DNA from: Axinella damicornis
Lineage: Eukaryota; Porifera; Demospongiae; Axinellida; Axinellidae
NCBI GenBank assembly: GCA_963931865.1
Contig: OZ007507.1
Coordinates: forward strand, 9,376,689 to 9,440,688
Length of the DNA: 64,000 nt
Direction of reading: 5' to 3'
Shown here: piece after piece, positions 34,815 to 46,800 of the stretch
Position numbering within the stretch: the stretch's first letter is position 1
Layout of the letters: each line of letters begins with the position of its first letter
Made by a program: the position numbers and the translations under genes
Notes under the pieces: generated by a model
Databases searched by the model: none
What the model was told of the DNA's origin: nothing
The model's input: only the letters and a program-made list of their open reading frames with translations

Positions 34815-37800
34815 CACAAACATAACACACTCACTCACACTCTCCCTCCCCTCCCACATCACACAGGACCTGCACCAGTTCTTCCCACACCTTCTCTCCA
34901 ACATCTTTGGTTTTGACCGGTCTGGGGGGTGGGGGCTGAGGGCCTTCAGCTATACCCTTCACTCTGACTTCCCCACCCTGCTGCAGTTCCTGTCACCTGG
35001 GGGAGATCTCTTCCATCTCATAGCCCGTCTAGATGGGGAGGCGTTTCTCTATGAATTTCCCATTCACTGCCTTCCTGTGAGTGTCCATATTACAATGTAC
35101 ATGTATGTGGCTACAGTACATGTGCTACGCCTTGTGCAGCGCCTCACTCATGTCCAATGACACCGTGACGTGTCAAGGTTGTCAAAGTATCAGAATTGTT
35201 TGTCCATCATCCTACCCTTGTTCCCAGGCCTCCACACCCAGCTTTTGTCGCTTGCAGTACAAATAAGTGGGGGGTTTTTGTACTGTACATGTAAGTGACA
35301 AAAGCTGGGCATGGAGGCCTGGAAACGAGACTAGGTATCACAGGGAAAAATTGTTGTTTCCAATATTGGGAACAATTGAACAATTCCCATTGATGGGATC
35401 ACGGAACAATTAATTCCCGAACTTGGGTCTCTGAATATTCCACGATTGGGAATTCACCTTTTACCAAGGTTGGATTTGAAATTGCATGTTCAGAGCCATG
35501 TTGGGACTGTGATGTCAGATGCTGGGAATCCATTGTTTCCCAACTTTTGAATCTGACTTCACATGTTGGGAATACCTTGTTTTCCAGTATTTCTAGTGAC
35601 ATGCTGGGAATACCTTGTTTCCCATGGCCGTCTGTATTCGGTGGACTGGACTCGGGACTGGACTGTGGGACTGGACTCACAGAAAGTTGCGCTCGTCATT
35701 TCTGAAAGCCAGAAAACAGGAAATTGCAGAACGGCACTATATACATGTAGCTAATAGCTTACCAAGACTTACATGTAGTACGCGAGGTGTACCAACACAA
35801 CTGTCACCATGTAGACAGCCTGCCGTGGTCCTACCATGCAAAACCAGCTCGACTTCGTTTCGGTGCGAATTCGTCGCATGATCTGACGATGACTTCGGGG
35901 AACACATGGCGGTCATTGCTAGCAAACTCTCGTATACCAAGTGGTACAACTATTTCGCAGCTTCTTGAACTGTTTCTATGCATGCTGCTGCCAAGTTTGG
36001 CTGGCACTTCCGTTCCTGCTTTCCGCCTGCCTGTGCTGTAGGCCTATAATTATTCATTGTTCTTGTCCCCAGACCATTTCAGTCTGGTTCAGTGCATCGT
36101 TGGCGCACACACTCTGACAGAAAAGGCTGCTGGAACGGCTGATATCGAGTCATGGTCGGCTACCCCGAATGCCATTCATGTCATGTACATTGTAAGTATT
36201 TAGTAGTGTTTTGATGCTTCAAAATGATGAGCGCAACTTTCTGTGAGTCCAGTCCCACAGTCCAGTCCCGAGTCCATTCCACCGAATACAGACGGCCGTT
36301 TCCCATGGTGGTATTTTCCAGTGAGGTGCTGGGAATACATTGTTTCCCAACGTGGTGACATGCTGGAAATACCTTGTTTCCCAAGGTGGTATTTTCCAGT
36401 GACGTGCTGGGAATACATTGTTTCCCAATGTGGTAGTCCCAGTGACATGCTGGGATCATATTGTTTCCCAAGGTGGTATTTTCCAGTGACATGCTGGGAA
36501 CACATTGTTTCCCAAGGTGGTATTCCTTGTGACATGCTGGGAATACCTTGTTTCCCAAGGTGGTATTCCTAGTGACATGCCGGGAATACCTTTTTTCCCA
36601 AGTTGGTATTCCTAGTGACATGCTGGGAATACCTTGTTTCCCAAGGTGGTATTTTCCAGTGGCATACCCAGAATCTATGGAACGTGAAATGGAATGAAAT
36701 GAATGGAACGGAATAATAGTAGCTGGACCGAGCACGCACGTGCACGAATAAGTAACTACAAGGTACATGTACAGGTAGCTGTAGTACTAGTACAGCTAGC
36801 TGTGAGAGCGTGCTCTTACAAGACTGTGGTGAGAGCCCCTCGAAGGAGTGTACCTCCAGCTAAGTCAGTCGTGAAACAGCGGAAGTATGTATTTTGCTTT
36901 CTTGGGGTTGTTCTTTTTCTACCGTCGTGGTACATGTAGTACTCTCAATAATCCTGGTGACGAATCACCAGATTGTGTGGGGCTGGGAGAGAGGCCCCGT
37001 CTACCTTCCTAGAAAACTCTCGGCTGCATCCATAGCATTTTTTAATGTGGTTGTTCAGGAATGTTACTTCAAAACCAGCATCTGTTGCAGAATGAAGTGG
37101 TATGAGGGGTGGTGGTCGTCGTTCCATGGTATGTACAGGCTGCACCTGTGCAGAGACTGCTCCAGGAGGAGGTGTGCAATGCCACCAATTGGTAGCACAG
37201 GGATTTCCCCTTCCCCGTCGGCTGAATGATAATGCTGTCAGAACCACGAATGGCCCTTGTAGAGGCTGCCAGTTGGAATTCATGGAGGCTAGTGATGCCA
37301 TAATACCTACTTGCAAGGCCGTACAGCATGTTCTCAATGTCATCTTGAGACAAACTGTAATCTGCATAGAATTAAAGGAAGTCATGTGTGACGAACGTTG
37401 TTGACCTTCTTAAAATTAAGCATGCCATGGCGTGTACCATTCTGACTGCTAAAGATGCCTTCCATGTCAGATTTGAGAACTCAGCCCCTTCTTGTTCCCC
37501 CTCACTTTGAGGTGATGTCATAAAGGATTCCATCTCTTCTGAGCTGAGGTTGAGCTCAGGTATCAAACCAGGACCAGCATCGTCAGTAGCTGTGCAGATA
37601 AAATTTGGGTGGTGTGGATAGCGTGGTCATCCCTTAAAATTAGCCACCAAAAAATTTACATGCCAGCAAGGCCATTACGGCACTATCATTAATTAGGTAC
37701 AATTTATTTTATCTCAGAATTAGCATGGCCATAATGATACCTAATTAGCCGGCACAATTTTTACATGTTAGCATTGCGATCGTGGAACTTAGATTTAATT

Positions 37801-40800
37801 AGGTGAATGGTGAGGATACACTTGGGATGACAGATGAAGATTGGGAAGACAGAAATGGTGGGCATTGCTACCTCCCAGCTAATGGAATTGGTATTGAAGT
37901 TGAGAGAGGTGGTGATTGGTTTTGGGTCTCATAGGATATTATAGCATGTCCAGTTGCAGCATGACGTCTAGGAGTTTTGCCCCCCTTTTGACCAGTACCT
38001 TGCGGCTTTCCAGAATCCACAAGCTGACTCAGGTTGGGTTGATGCTTCTGGCGCTTGTACATGTACCAGGCTAAGAAATCGAATAGCCAATGGGTTAATT
38101 CAGCAACCAAAACAGAATGGGCACATAGCTTAGAACTAGAATACCCCAAGCAATCACATATGAATGAGCCACCTGTTCCTGGAATGACAACGTGTGGCTT
38201 GTTGGGATGTGTCTCACTTGCGATGGAGTAGGATGACGTGTTTCCGGGGGTGATTGAAGCACTTGAGGGGTTAGCTTCTGCCAAATGCTTTTCAGGTAAC
38301 TGTCTGGTAGGTATGTCAAACCAGCTGATGTATATGAAATACTCAAGGATGGGGTAGGAGTGGCTGTAGTTAATGAACCAGTTGACTGGAGTGTCGAACT
38401 GGAAGAGGTGGATTAGATCTTGTAGAGATCGATGAACCTGTGATCAATGAGGGATTCCGAGAAATAGACGCCTGTTTGGGAGAGGGCTGTCTACAACCTT
38501 CATAGTGAAAGAGGGCATCAATTTTGCTGGTTATGGTTATCATTGTCAGGCTCTGACCCCTTGCCTCCTGCATTCTCCACCACTGACGCTTTGTCTCTTG
38601 ATGCCTCACCTACAGTGCCGCTTCCTGACTCGAGCACCTCCTCACCTGCACTGTCCGCTTTTTTCTCAAGTTTAATTTTCTTCCTTGCAGGAGGCTGTAA
38701 TTGTTAAAAAAAATACAGCAATTCCAATCACCTTCATTCATTTCCTCCTTGGGATCATGACTCATCACTCAAATGTAACCTGCACAGAAGGAAGAAAATG
38801 GCTACATCAATAGTACCTTATACATATCTACTACATAGCTGTCACAAACCAGGTATATATCGCTACATACACCTACCCCTCCTTGTCTTCTGTCTGACAA
38901 TACACGATAGTGCATGTTAAAATGAAGACTTGTAATTATACAGCACCTGTTTGTATAGTGCTTATATTGTCATAGTCGTATCTTTCTTGATCCTCCTCCT
39001 CCTTTCAGCTATAGTGTCGACAGCATGTTGACGGATGGCAGTTTTAGTGAAGTATTTACTGCGGCAGGATGCGTCAATCTCACTGACCAGGGCGTCTAAT
39101 TTTCTTAGATTACCTGGGTTACCCTTGAAGCTGGGTACTTGGTTTCTTGGCCATTGTTGTTTTGCCAACTTGTTGATTTGTTGTGTCTGAAATTGAACGG
39201 GTAAAAAAGAATTGTGTTAGCCCCGACAATGAATGGTTTCTGTAAATTCAGCTCTGGCCATAATTTTTATAGGGCCATGCATTGTCTTTATCTTGCATGT
39301 TCTATAACAGTTGAATCGCCTGCGTACCGGAAGTACATACCTGTGCATATTGAATTATTTGCTACGCGTGTACGGAGCGGGTTGCTGAAATTGACCTTTG
39401 ACCTGAGCTGCTTGGGTTACAAAATGTCACCGCGCTTAAACAGGAAGCAAGTTGAGATCCCCCACGGAGTGATGAACTTCCATGGTTGGGGTATAACATT
39501 AAATGTCACTGGTTAAAAAATAGTTTCTGTTTCAGATGCGTCGAAAATTGGGTTATCACGATAGACATGCATCAGTGCACCAGAACAGTCGGAAGCTTGC
39601 CAGTATTCTTTTCCTTTAATGAATTGCTCCTTCAAGCATAACTGCAAAGACATCAGGGGTTAGGTGTCCCAAAACTGGTAGGGGTTGTACGCACTGAACT
39701 GATGTCCCACGCCAGCTTCTGGTGGCATCTTGGCTTGAGACAAAGCCATGGGACTGCATGATGTCGATATTATCGACTGAGACAATGGAGAGTTTCAGGG
39801 GTTGGAGCTCTGATGTAATGCTTTCTGAGAGACGTGTGTGGACTGGCAGCTCACCTCTGTCTCATTACCCACAGCAGAGCGTCAGCCAGTGCTGTGAAGA
39901 TCAGAGGGGCTGATCTCAATCCAAAAGGGAGAGCGGTGTCCACGTATACCTTGCCCTCCCAGCACATTCCCAGTAAAAGCCTGTCCTCGGGATAGACGGG
40001 AACATTTCGATAGACCTGCTTAATGTCCATCTTGGCTAGGAGGGCTCCTCTGCCCAACTTCAGGATACGTGCCACGACGTTGTCCACCGAGACGTATGAC
40101 ACGCTGGACAGCTCCTTGTCGATGCCATCATTCACACTATAGCCTTCTGGTGCAGAGAGGTTGATTATTAGGCGCCACCTGTTCGGCCTGTTTTTCTTTG
40201 GTATCACACCAAATGGGCTGCAGTGGACTCCCATGTTGCGTGCCACTTCCTCCGAACCCACACATACAATGTACCAACCAATTAGCTTTCAGCTCTTCCA
40301 TCAGATAGAGTGACACCACCTCCCTATGTTCCGAAGCTGACAGCATGTTAGCTGCCTTCTGTCTGAGGTGAGCTTTGCTTGCATCATAGCCTATTCTGAA
40401 CCCCTCCGCGATGCCTTGCAGTAAGGTCTTCACAAACTCTTGGTCTGGGTGGTTTAATAGCTCGCTGCGCCAAGAGACCGGTTTGAGTGGGGTGGACATC
40501 ACTCTCAGGCACTCTGGGACCACCACTTCCCTGCTACGCGAGCAGTCAGCCAGGGCACGTAGTTGACTGCAGTAGCGCTGCCTGTCCATAGAGGGATAAG
40601 GCAGTTCTGCACGGAGGTACAGAGTGCCCATGGTAAATTATTTGGAACCCTGCCCTTGGCCTCTGAACAGGTCAATGTACCCTAGGTACAAATACCATGC
40701 ATGCCCCGCCTCCCCCTTTCCCATGCCAGAACTGTATTATATTTTCATAACAAGCTTGCATCAGCACCAGATAATGTGATTGGTATCATAGTTTGACTAG

Positions 40801-43800
40801 AGCAACCGTTCAGGGGACCAACGGGACAGTCATCCTATAGGAGTACTTAAACTGGGGGCCTAGCAGATGATCCCGTGGAGCTGCCTCCAGTGCCACTGGC
40901 TTTACACATGGAAATGGGATGGGGGTCCCTGCACTTCAGGCAAACATGCAAATATCTGCATTCCTTGCCGAATTTACAATCGCCGTTAAAGCGATTGTAC
41001 TTCCTGCAGACGTCCTCACTGCTCTGCTGCCCCTGGGGAGCTATACTCTTCCTTGGACGAGAGGGACAGTTGCTCGAGGAGTGGTCGAGGCTCTGGCATT
41101 TGTCACACCAATTCTCACGGCTAAGTGCTTGGTTAGTGAAGCATTGGGCATATGTGCTGGGGTCCACTTTAGCCCAAGCTAGATCAGGGTTGCCAACAGC
41201 ATCCTGCCTGATGTTTTGGTCATAGACCACCCAAGATGGCCATTTAAACTTGGCTCTGACTTTTGCTATCAGCGACTGGTATGCCATAAGGTCGGCCAGT
41301 CTAGCTGGTTGGTGGGGGGCTAGCACCGCCACGTACAGAGCAAAGCACTGGCTCCATGTAGCAAGGTCAGGGATTACTCTCCTGGGCTGGGCCAGGTTGG
41401 CAGCCTGCACCACGATCACTTGCCCCTCCAATGACTGCTCTTGCCTTTGGCTGGGGGGAGCTCTGTGAAGTCGATGTACTCATTAGCTCGGATTCTGTCT
41501 ATGACTTTTTGGGGTAGAGCAGGCAATCCCACTCCCACGCTGATCCACTGCCGACTGGTACTGGACTCTTGCTCAGGCGGCTGCAACTTGTCCAGGACCG
41601 CGTGAGCTCCGCTTGTTGGAGTATCCTCACTACTATTGAAAGCTTGGACTCCTGAGTCCACCAGTTCATGTGTGGACGGGAGCCTGCCAAGCTCACCTGC
41701 CGGGGCAACCAGAGAACAAATGTATAATAGCCCTGCGGACAAATCTGGCTCAGCCGTCCGGCATGTATGTGGACCAGCAGCGGTAAGACAGGAGGGAGGA
41801 TATGAATGAGGGCATGTGTGTTGAGTGTATGTGGGTGTATTTATGTGTGTGAGCATGTGTGAATGTGTATGCAAGTGTGAGCATGCGTGAATATGTGTAT
41901 GCCAAGTGTAGGTGCGTGAATGTGTGTGTGCAAGTGTGAGTATACATTGTACATGAATGTGTGTATGCCAGAGTAGGTGCGTGAATATGTGTATGCCAAG
42001 TGTAGGTGCGTGAATGTGTGTGTGCAAGTGTGAGTATACGTGAATGTGTGTATGCCAGAGTAGGTGCGTGAATGTGTGTATGCAAGTGTGAGCGTGAATG
42101 TGTGTGTGTGTGAGGGGGAAACGAGTGCGAAGAGGGTTCTAGCATGCCAGTTGTGGCCCAGGCCTGATTGGCCACCACCAAGTCACTGAAGGCAACTGGA
42201 CCAACCAACCCCCTATCCCCTTTGATTTCACACCCCTTGCGCAAGAGCTGGGATGGAGGGGGGCAAGCAGGGAGGACTGGTTGGGAGTAGCGAGAGTTGC
42301 TTGTTACACGGTTGTGACCATCATCTTGGGGCTGTGACTGCACCCCATTAGCAACCTGCCGAGCCCTGCTCGCAACCTTGTCTGCCTGGCACTCCATGCT
42401 GAGTGACCTGGCTTGGGGCCGACTGCACCCCCTTTGCGACTTATCTGGCTCTGCCCGAGCCCTTGCTGCACTGCCTGCCAGGATCATGCTGAATACTGGG
42501 GACAGCTGCACCCCTCTAGGAACTTGCCTGGCATCCTTGCTGCCTGTGCCGCTGCCTGCCAGCAGTTTGTTCTGAATAAACATGTCTTGGGGCCAACTGC
42601 ACCCCACCTGCGACTTGCCTGGCTCTGCTAGTGCCTATGCAACTGGCTGAATAAACACGACTTGGGGCCAACTGCACCCCACTTGCGACTTGCCTGGCTC
42701 TGCTAGAGCCAATGCAACTGGCTGAATTAAACACGACTTGGGGCCAACTGCACCCCACTTGCAACAGTCCTGCCGAAGCTCCAGTGATTGGAGTTATGCC
42801 TCTGCTGGCATACAGAGCCCACCAGGGGGCTGTTGCATGTGGAGCAGACTCACCTGAAGAAGGCCCCGGGGAGGCTTCGGGGTGTTTGGATGCCTCCTGG
42901 AGTTTGGCCGAGACACCCTGGATTATGGCGTTGAGAGTACGTTGGTTGAGCTGGATTTCACCGTCCGTATCGGTCCCGTGGGGGGAATCGGTATTCATCG
43001 CGACGGAGGCACGGTCACAGGAGCACGAAAAGATCAATAAACGGCACTAGCACTGGAAACCCACACTCACAGACAAGCACGCAAACAGCTCGGCTGGGCA
43101 CAAGGACAGAACAAAGCCAATAACTGCGCATGCATGAACTTAATTTCTTGGAGGCCTGGGGGCAGGCTCATGCCCCACCCCTCAATAACTACCCCGCCCA
43201 GCCCGGCGCTGCGCTCCAACGTTAACCCCGTTTAATACAATGTATGCTATTAAACTCCATTAGACACACATTTCCCTTTGTTGGTACCAGCATTCTAGTC
43301 TCGTGCCCAGACCCTCCTCGCACGTGCGAGAAAGAGGGTCTGGTTACACAAGTCCAAATCCTTGGGCTCGCTTCAGAATTTGAAAGCGGCCAATGAAATT
43401 GCAAAGCGGCGTTTATTAGAATAATTTGGTAGCGGAGGAATGTGGAGTCTCAGCTAAACGGTGTGTGTCAAGCGTCTTTGCGAAAGGTTCCCTGTAACGT
43501 GTTGAAGTGGTAAAAGCAGCAGTGTTGTTTGGAGTACAGGCATTAGGCTATGATGAACCCACGGAGGAACAAATGCACATTCTGCGAGCATTTATTATGT
43601 TGGAAGTGATGTTTCTCCCGTCTTCCTACCGGGAGTGGACAGTACATTTTTATCTGTGCTATGCTGCCTTACTGTCAGCTTTTGGATACCTACGATCTGT
43701 TGGAAGTCTTTCTGGCACACATAGTATTCGGCATCGGGCAGTCTTCTCTTGAAAGAAGGATCCATGAACTCGCCAACGAATCTCCGAACAGCTTCGTTTG

Positions 43801-46800
43801 TAAGTTTGCACGGGTTGAGCTTTCTGCGCTGTTTCACTGCTACAAGTATTATTTTGTCTCGCAGATGCCGCAGTGAATACATACACGACTTTCAGCCATA
43901 ATTTGGCTGTACTGTGTGTGATGATGAGATTCATGCTTCATTTAGCATTTTGCACCTACAATTACAAGGCTTCGGCACTTCCGCTAAGCCCAAGAATTCG
44001 GGCTTGTGTAACCAGACCCTCTCCCCCATAGTCTCGTGCCCAGACCCCACCCCTCGCGGGAAAGAGGGTCTGGCGACTTTGCGCAGAAGCCTCGGTCTTC
44101 ATTAAAAATTCATACTTTTTAGGCAGGAATTTCAGACTGCCAATGAAATCGTAGAGAATTCAATTTTGTCTTTATTAGGAGCGAGAAGTTGTAGAAAATT
44201 CAAATTTCTCTTGCAATTACGTATATCATTTCACGCGTAGGACTTCCGGTTCTGTCCGGTTTCAGGCGGTTAGCTGAGCTATGAATATTCAATGAAGACC
44301 GAGAATGTTGCTGAAAGTCACCAGACGGATATTCCGTACACGTTTCCGGCTGGGCACGAGACTACTCCCCCGGGGGCCGGCGGGGGTGGGGTCTGGGCAC
44401 GAGACTACCAGCATTCCCAGCATTGGGATTGATGCATTTCTATTATGGAATGCACCACTTCCCGGGATGTTCCAAAAACCATCCTTGGGTTTTACTCAAT
44501 GGGCTGCAGTCCCATGGGATTTTAATGTTTTTCAAGAATGGGATCAGAATTTTTTTTCCTGTGTATATGTACTGACCAGGATGTACATGTATAGGTCTGT
44601 CATCTTAGGATCATCTGGGATGGGTGCACACACATGCCCCTACCCTCTGTCAGAGTTTCCCAGGATTCTCTAGATACTGTGACCATACCAGAATGAATTC
44701 CCCCCCCCCCCCCCCCCCCCCCCCCCCGCACAGCAGGTTATACGTTGTAGTGGGGAGCGTGTGCCGAAAGCTGGCCGGATTTTGAGTTTGCATACATGTA
44801 GGTAATAATTATACATGTAGTCCGCAGGTGTAAAGGCCTGGGAACGAGGCTAGGAAATGTGGTATCGCTTGTTTTGTGCATGCATAGAATGAGTGCCACA
44901 GTATACCCGTAGTTGTCACCGTTGCACATTCGTTGCGTGCTAGCCATCTTGGTTGATTGCTGCTGTATTGCTTCCCTCTTCCCATAGCGTCCCAGCCAGC
45001 AGGCGCTCATGGAGGGTGTGGTTCCTCCCTTCTATGCCAACAAGGTGCAGCTGGCCTTCTCCATGAGCAACACACCAACACACATCATCGTCTGTATCCG
45101 TACATTGTACCTTGTAATTAGCGCAGTGAGTAAACATCTTCCTCTTTATCCACTACCCTAGCATAACAACACACCAACAAACTACATGTACATGTACCAT
45201 AGCATAACACCACCCTAGTGCAGTGTGTTACCCTTCAGAGGGGAGAAGGGGCGAGGAAGTTCGGCTCACACAACACCACCCTAGCGCAGTGTGTTACCCT
45301 CCAGAGGGGAGAAGGGGTGAGGAAGTTCGGCTCACACAACACCACCCTAGCGCAGTGTGTTACCCTCCAGAGGGGAGAAGGGGTGAGGATGTTCGGCTCA
45401 CACAACACCTCCCTAGCGCAGTGTGTTACCCTCCAGAGGGGAGAATGGGTGAAGATGTTCGGCTCACACAACACCACCCTAGCGCAGTGTGTTACCCTCC
45501 AGAGGGGAGAAGGGGCAAGGATGTTCGGCTCACACAACACCACCCTAGCAATACGCCAACAAACATTGTTGGTGGTGTGTTGCTATGTCGGGATAATGCA
45601 TGGGAAGACATTGTCTTCCTCTGGAGGATACAAAGGACTTGTACAACATTTTGACGAAATGGTATATTGAAATTAAGGCTGGCACAACTCCAGCAAGTCT
45701 TAGAAAGGGATAATTATTGTGTTACAGTGTATTGCATAACTATATACTGTACGTGACAACTCTAGTAGTCCTTGACCATCTTGCAGCTGCTTTCGAGTAC
45801 TATTTCATCCATTTTGCCTACTTCCTTATCTTCCAACAAGTCAACAATCAGGTACAGTGTATGTTACTTTGCTGTGAATAAGTGTACTGTGTGTGTAGGT
45901 GGATGTGTGTGTAGGTGGATGTGTGTGTGTGTGTGTGTGTGATGTGTACGTGTATCTTGTGAAGTGTGTGTTTGTGAGTGTTGTACGTGTATGTGTTGTG
46001 ATGAGTGTGTGATACTATCATGTGTGTATATATCTCTCCCAGCCTCCCTCGTCTCTCCCCTCCCCTCCCCTGCCCTCCATCGTGGAGGCACTCTACACCC
46101 ATCTCCTGGATGCCTACCTCAATCACTTCCTCCCGTTCAGTGGTGCCGTACCCGCGCCACTAACGAGCTCACCCAACCAGGAGTCCCCCCACTACCTGTC
46201 CACACCCCCAGGATCCGACCAATCAGGTTCATTCACTGGAACATCCCTGGGGTCTCCCAGGACACTGGGCTTGCTGAAAACACCGGTGTCAAGGTATACA
46301 CTGCCACCTGGGATGGAGGCTGCACAGGCCGAAACATTTGTCCAGGTCAGTCTGAGATCATGCGTGTATACACCGTTGCATCATGTACACTGTATAGTCA
46401 TCATCAATGTATAGTCATCATCAATGGAATGTACATGTAACTGCATGCAGCTGTTAGACGCTATAGCCTAGCTCACTCCTTGGCCTACGTACCAGTTACT
46501 GGGTACTCCATTCAGTTTGTGCTGACAAGCACAAACTAACTCCCCATTGTCCTGGTTGGGAGGTACACTGTAGGTAGGCATACAATTACTGACAGTTGTG
46601 TTAGGGGCATGATGATTGCATGTGACTCTCACGTGTACGTACATGTATATATGTAATCTGGTAAACTTACACAGATACTGGTGGAGTTTTGGTTGAACCA
46701 GAACACGTACAATGGAGGGCAGGGAGATCTCCTGGCACAGACACAGGTGAGATACAGTGGCTCATGCAGGAGCGGGACAAGACACACACCGTGTATACAA

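Larger units (their letters stand above)
40847..43037 (-). pseudogene. DIRS-like Gag with cysteine clusters and repeat insertions
   Basis: The N-terminal block (about 43001-42790) reads MNTDSPHGTDTDGE then RTLNAIIQGVSAKLQEA. The middle block (41590-41416) reads GVGLPALPQKVIDRI and YIDFTELPPAKGK. The C-terminal block (41431-40847) holds ATWSQCFALYVAVLAP, then CDKCQSLDHSSSNCP and CRKYNRFNGDCKFGKECRYLH, ending SARPPV and a stop. The zinc-knuckle-like clusters fit a nucleic-acid-binding Gag. Two tandem-repeat tracts, at 42330-42770 and 41795-42115, interrupt it. It is the upstream partner of the RT fragment; together they span about 39.7-43.1 kb. Confidence 0.65.

Noticed and set aside
36068..36192. 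Exon-like block (HFSLVQCIVGAHTLTEK to MYI) with AG and GTAAGT borders, considered as an SMPD4 exon
   Set aside because: It lies inside the foldback element. SMPD4 exons 3 and 4 already join in phase and are contiguous in the human protein.
41416..42027. Frame rich in HTHIHAPT repeats considered as a histidine-rich protein
   Set aside because: It is a TG-type minisatellite inserted in the DIRS-like Gag.
45214..45552. 66-bp array considered as a CRISPR-like array or a repeat protein
   Set aside because: The genome is eukaryotic, there are no unique spacers, and three open frames arise simply because the unit length is a multiple of three.
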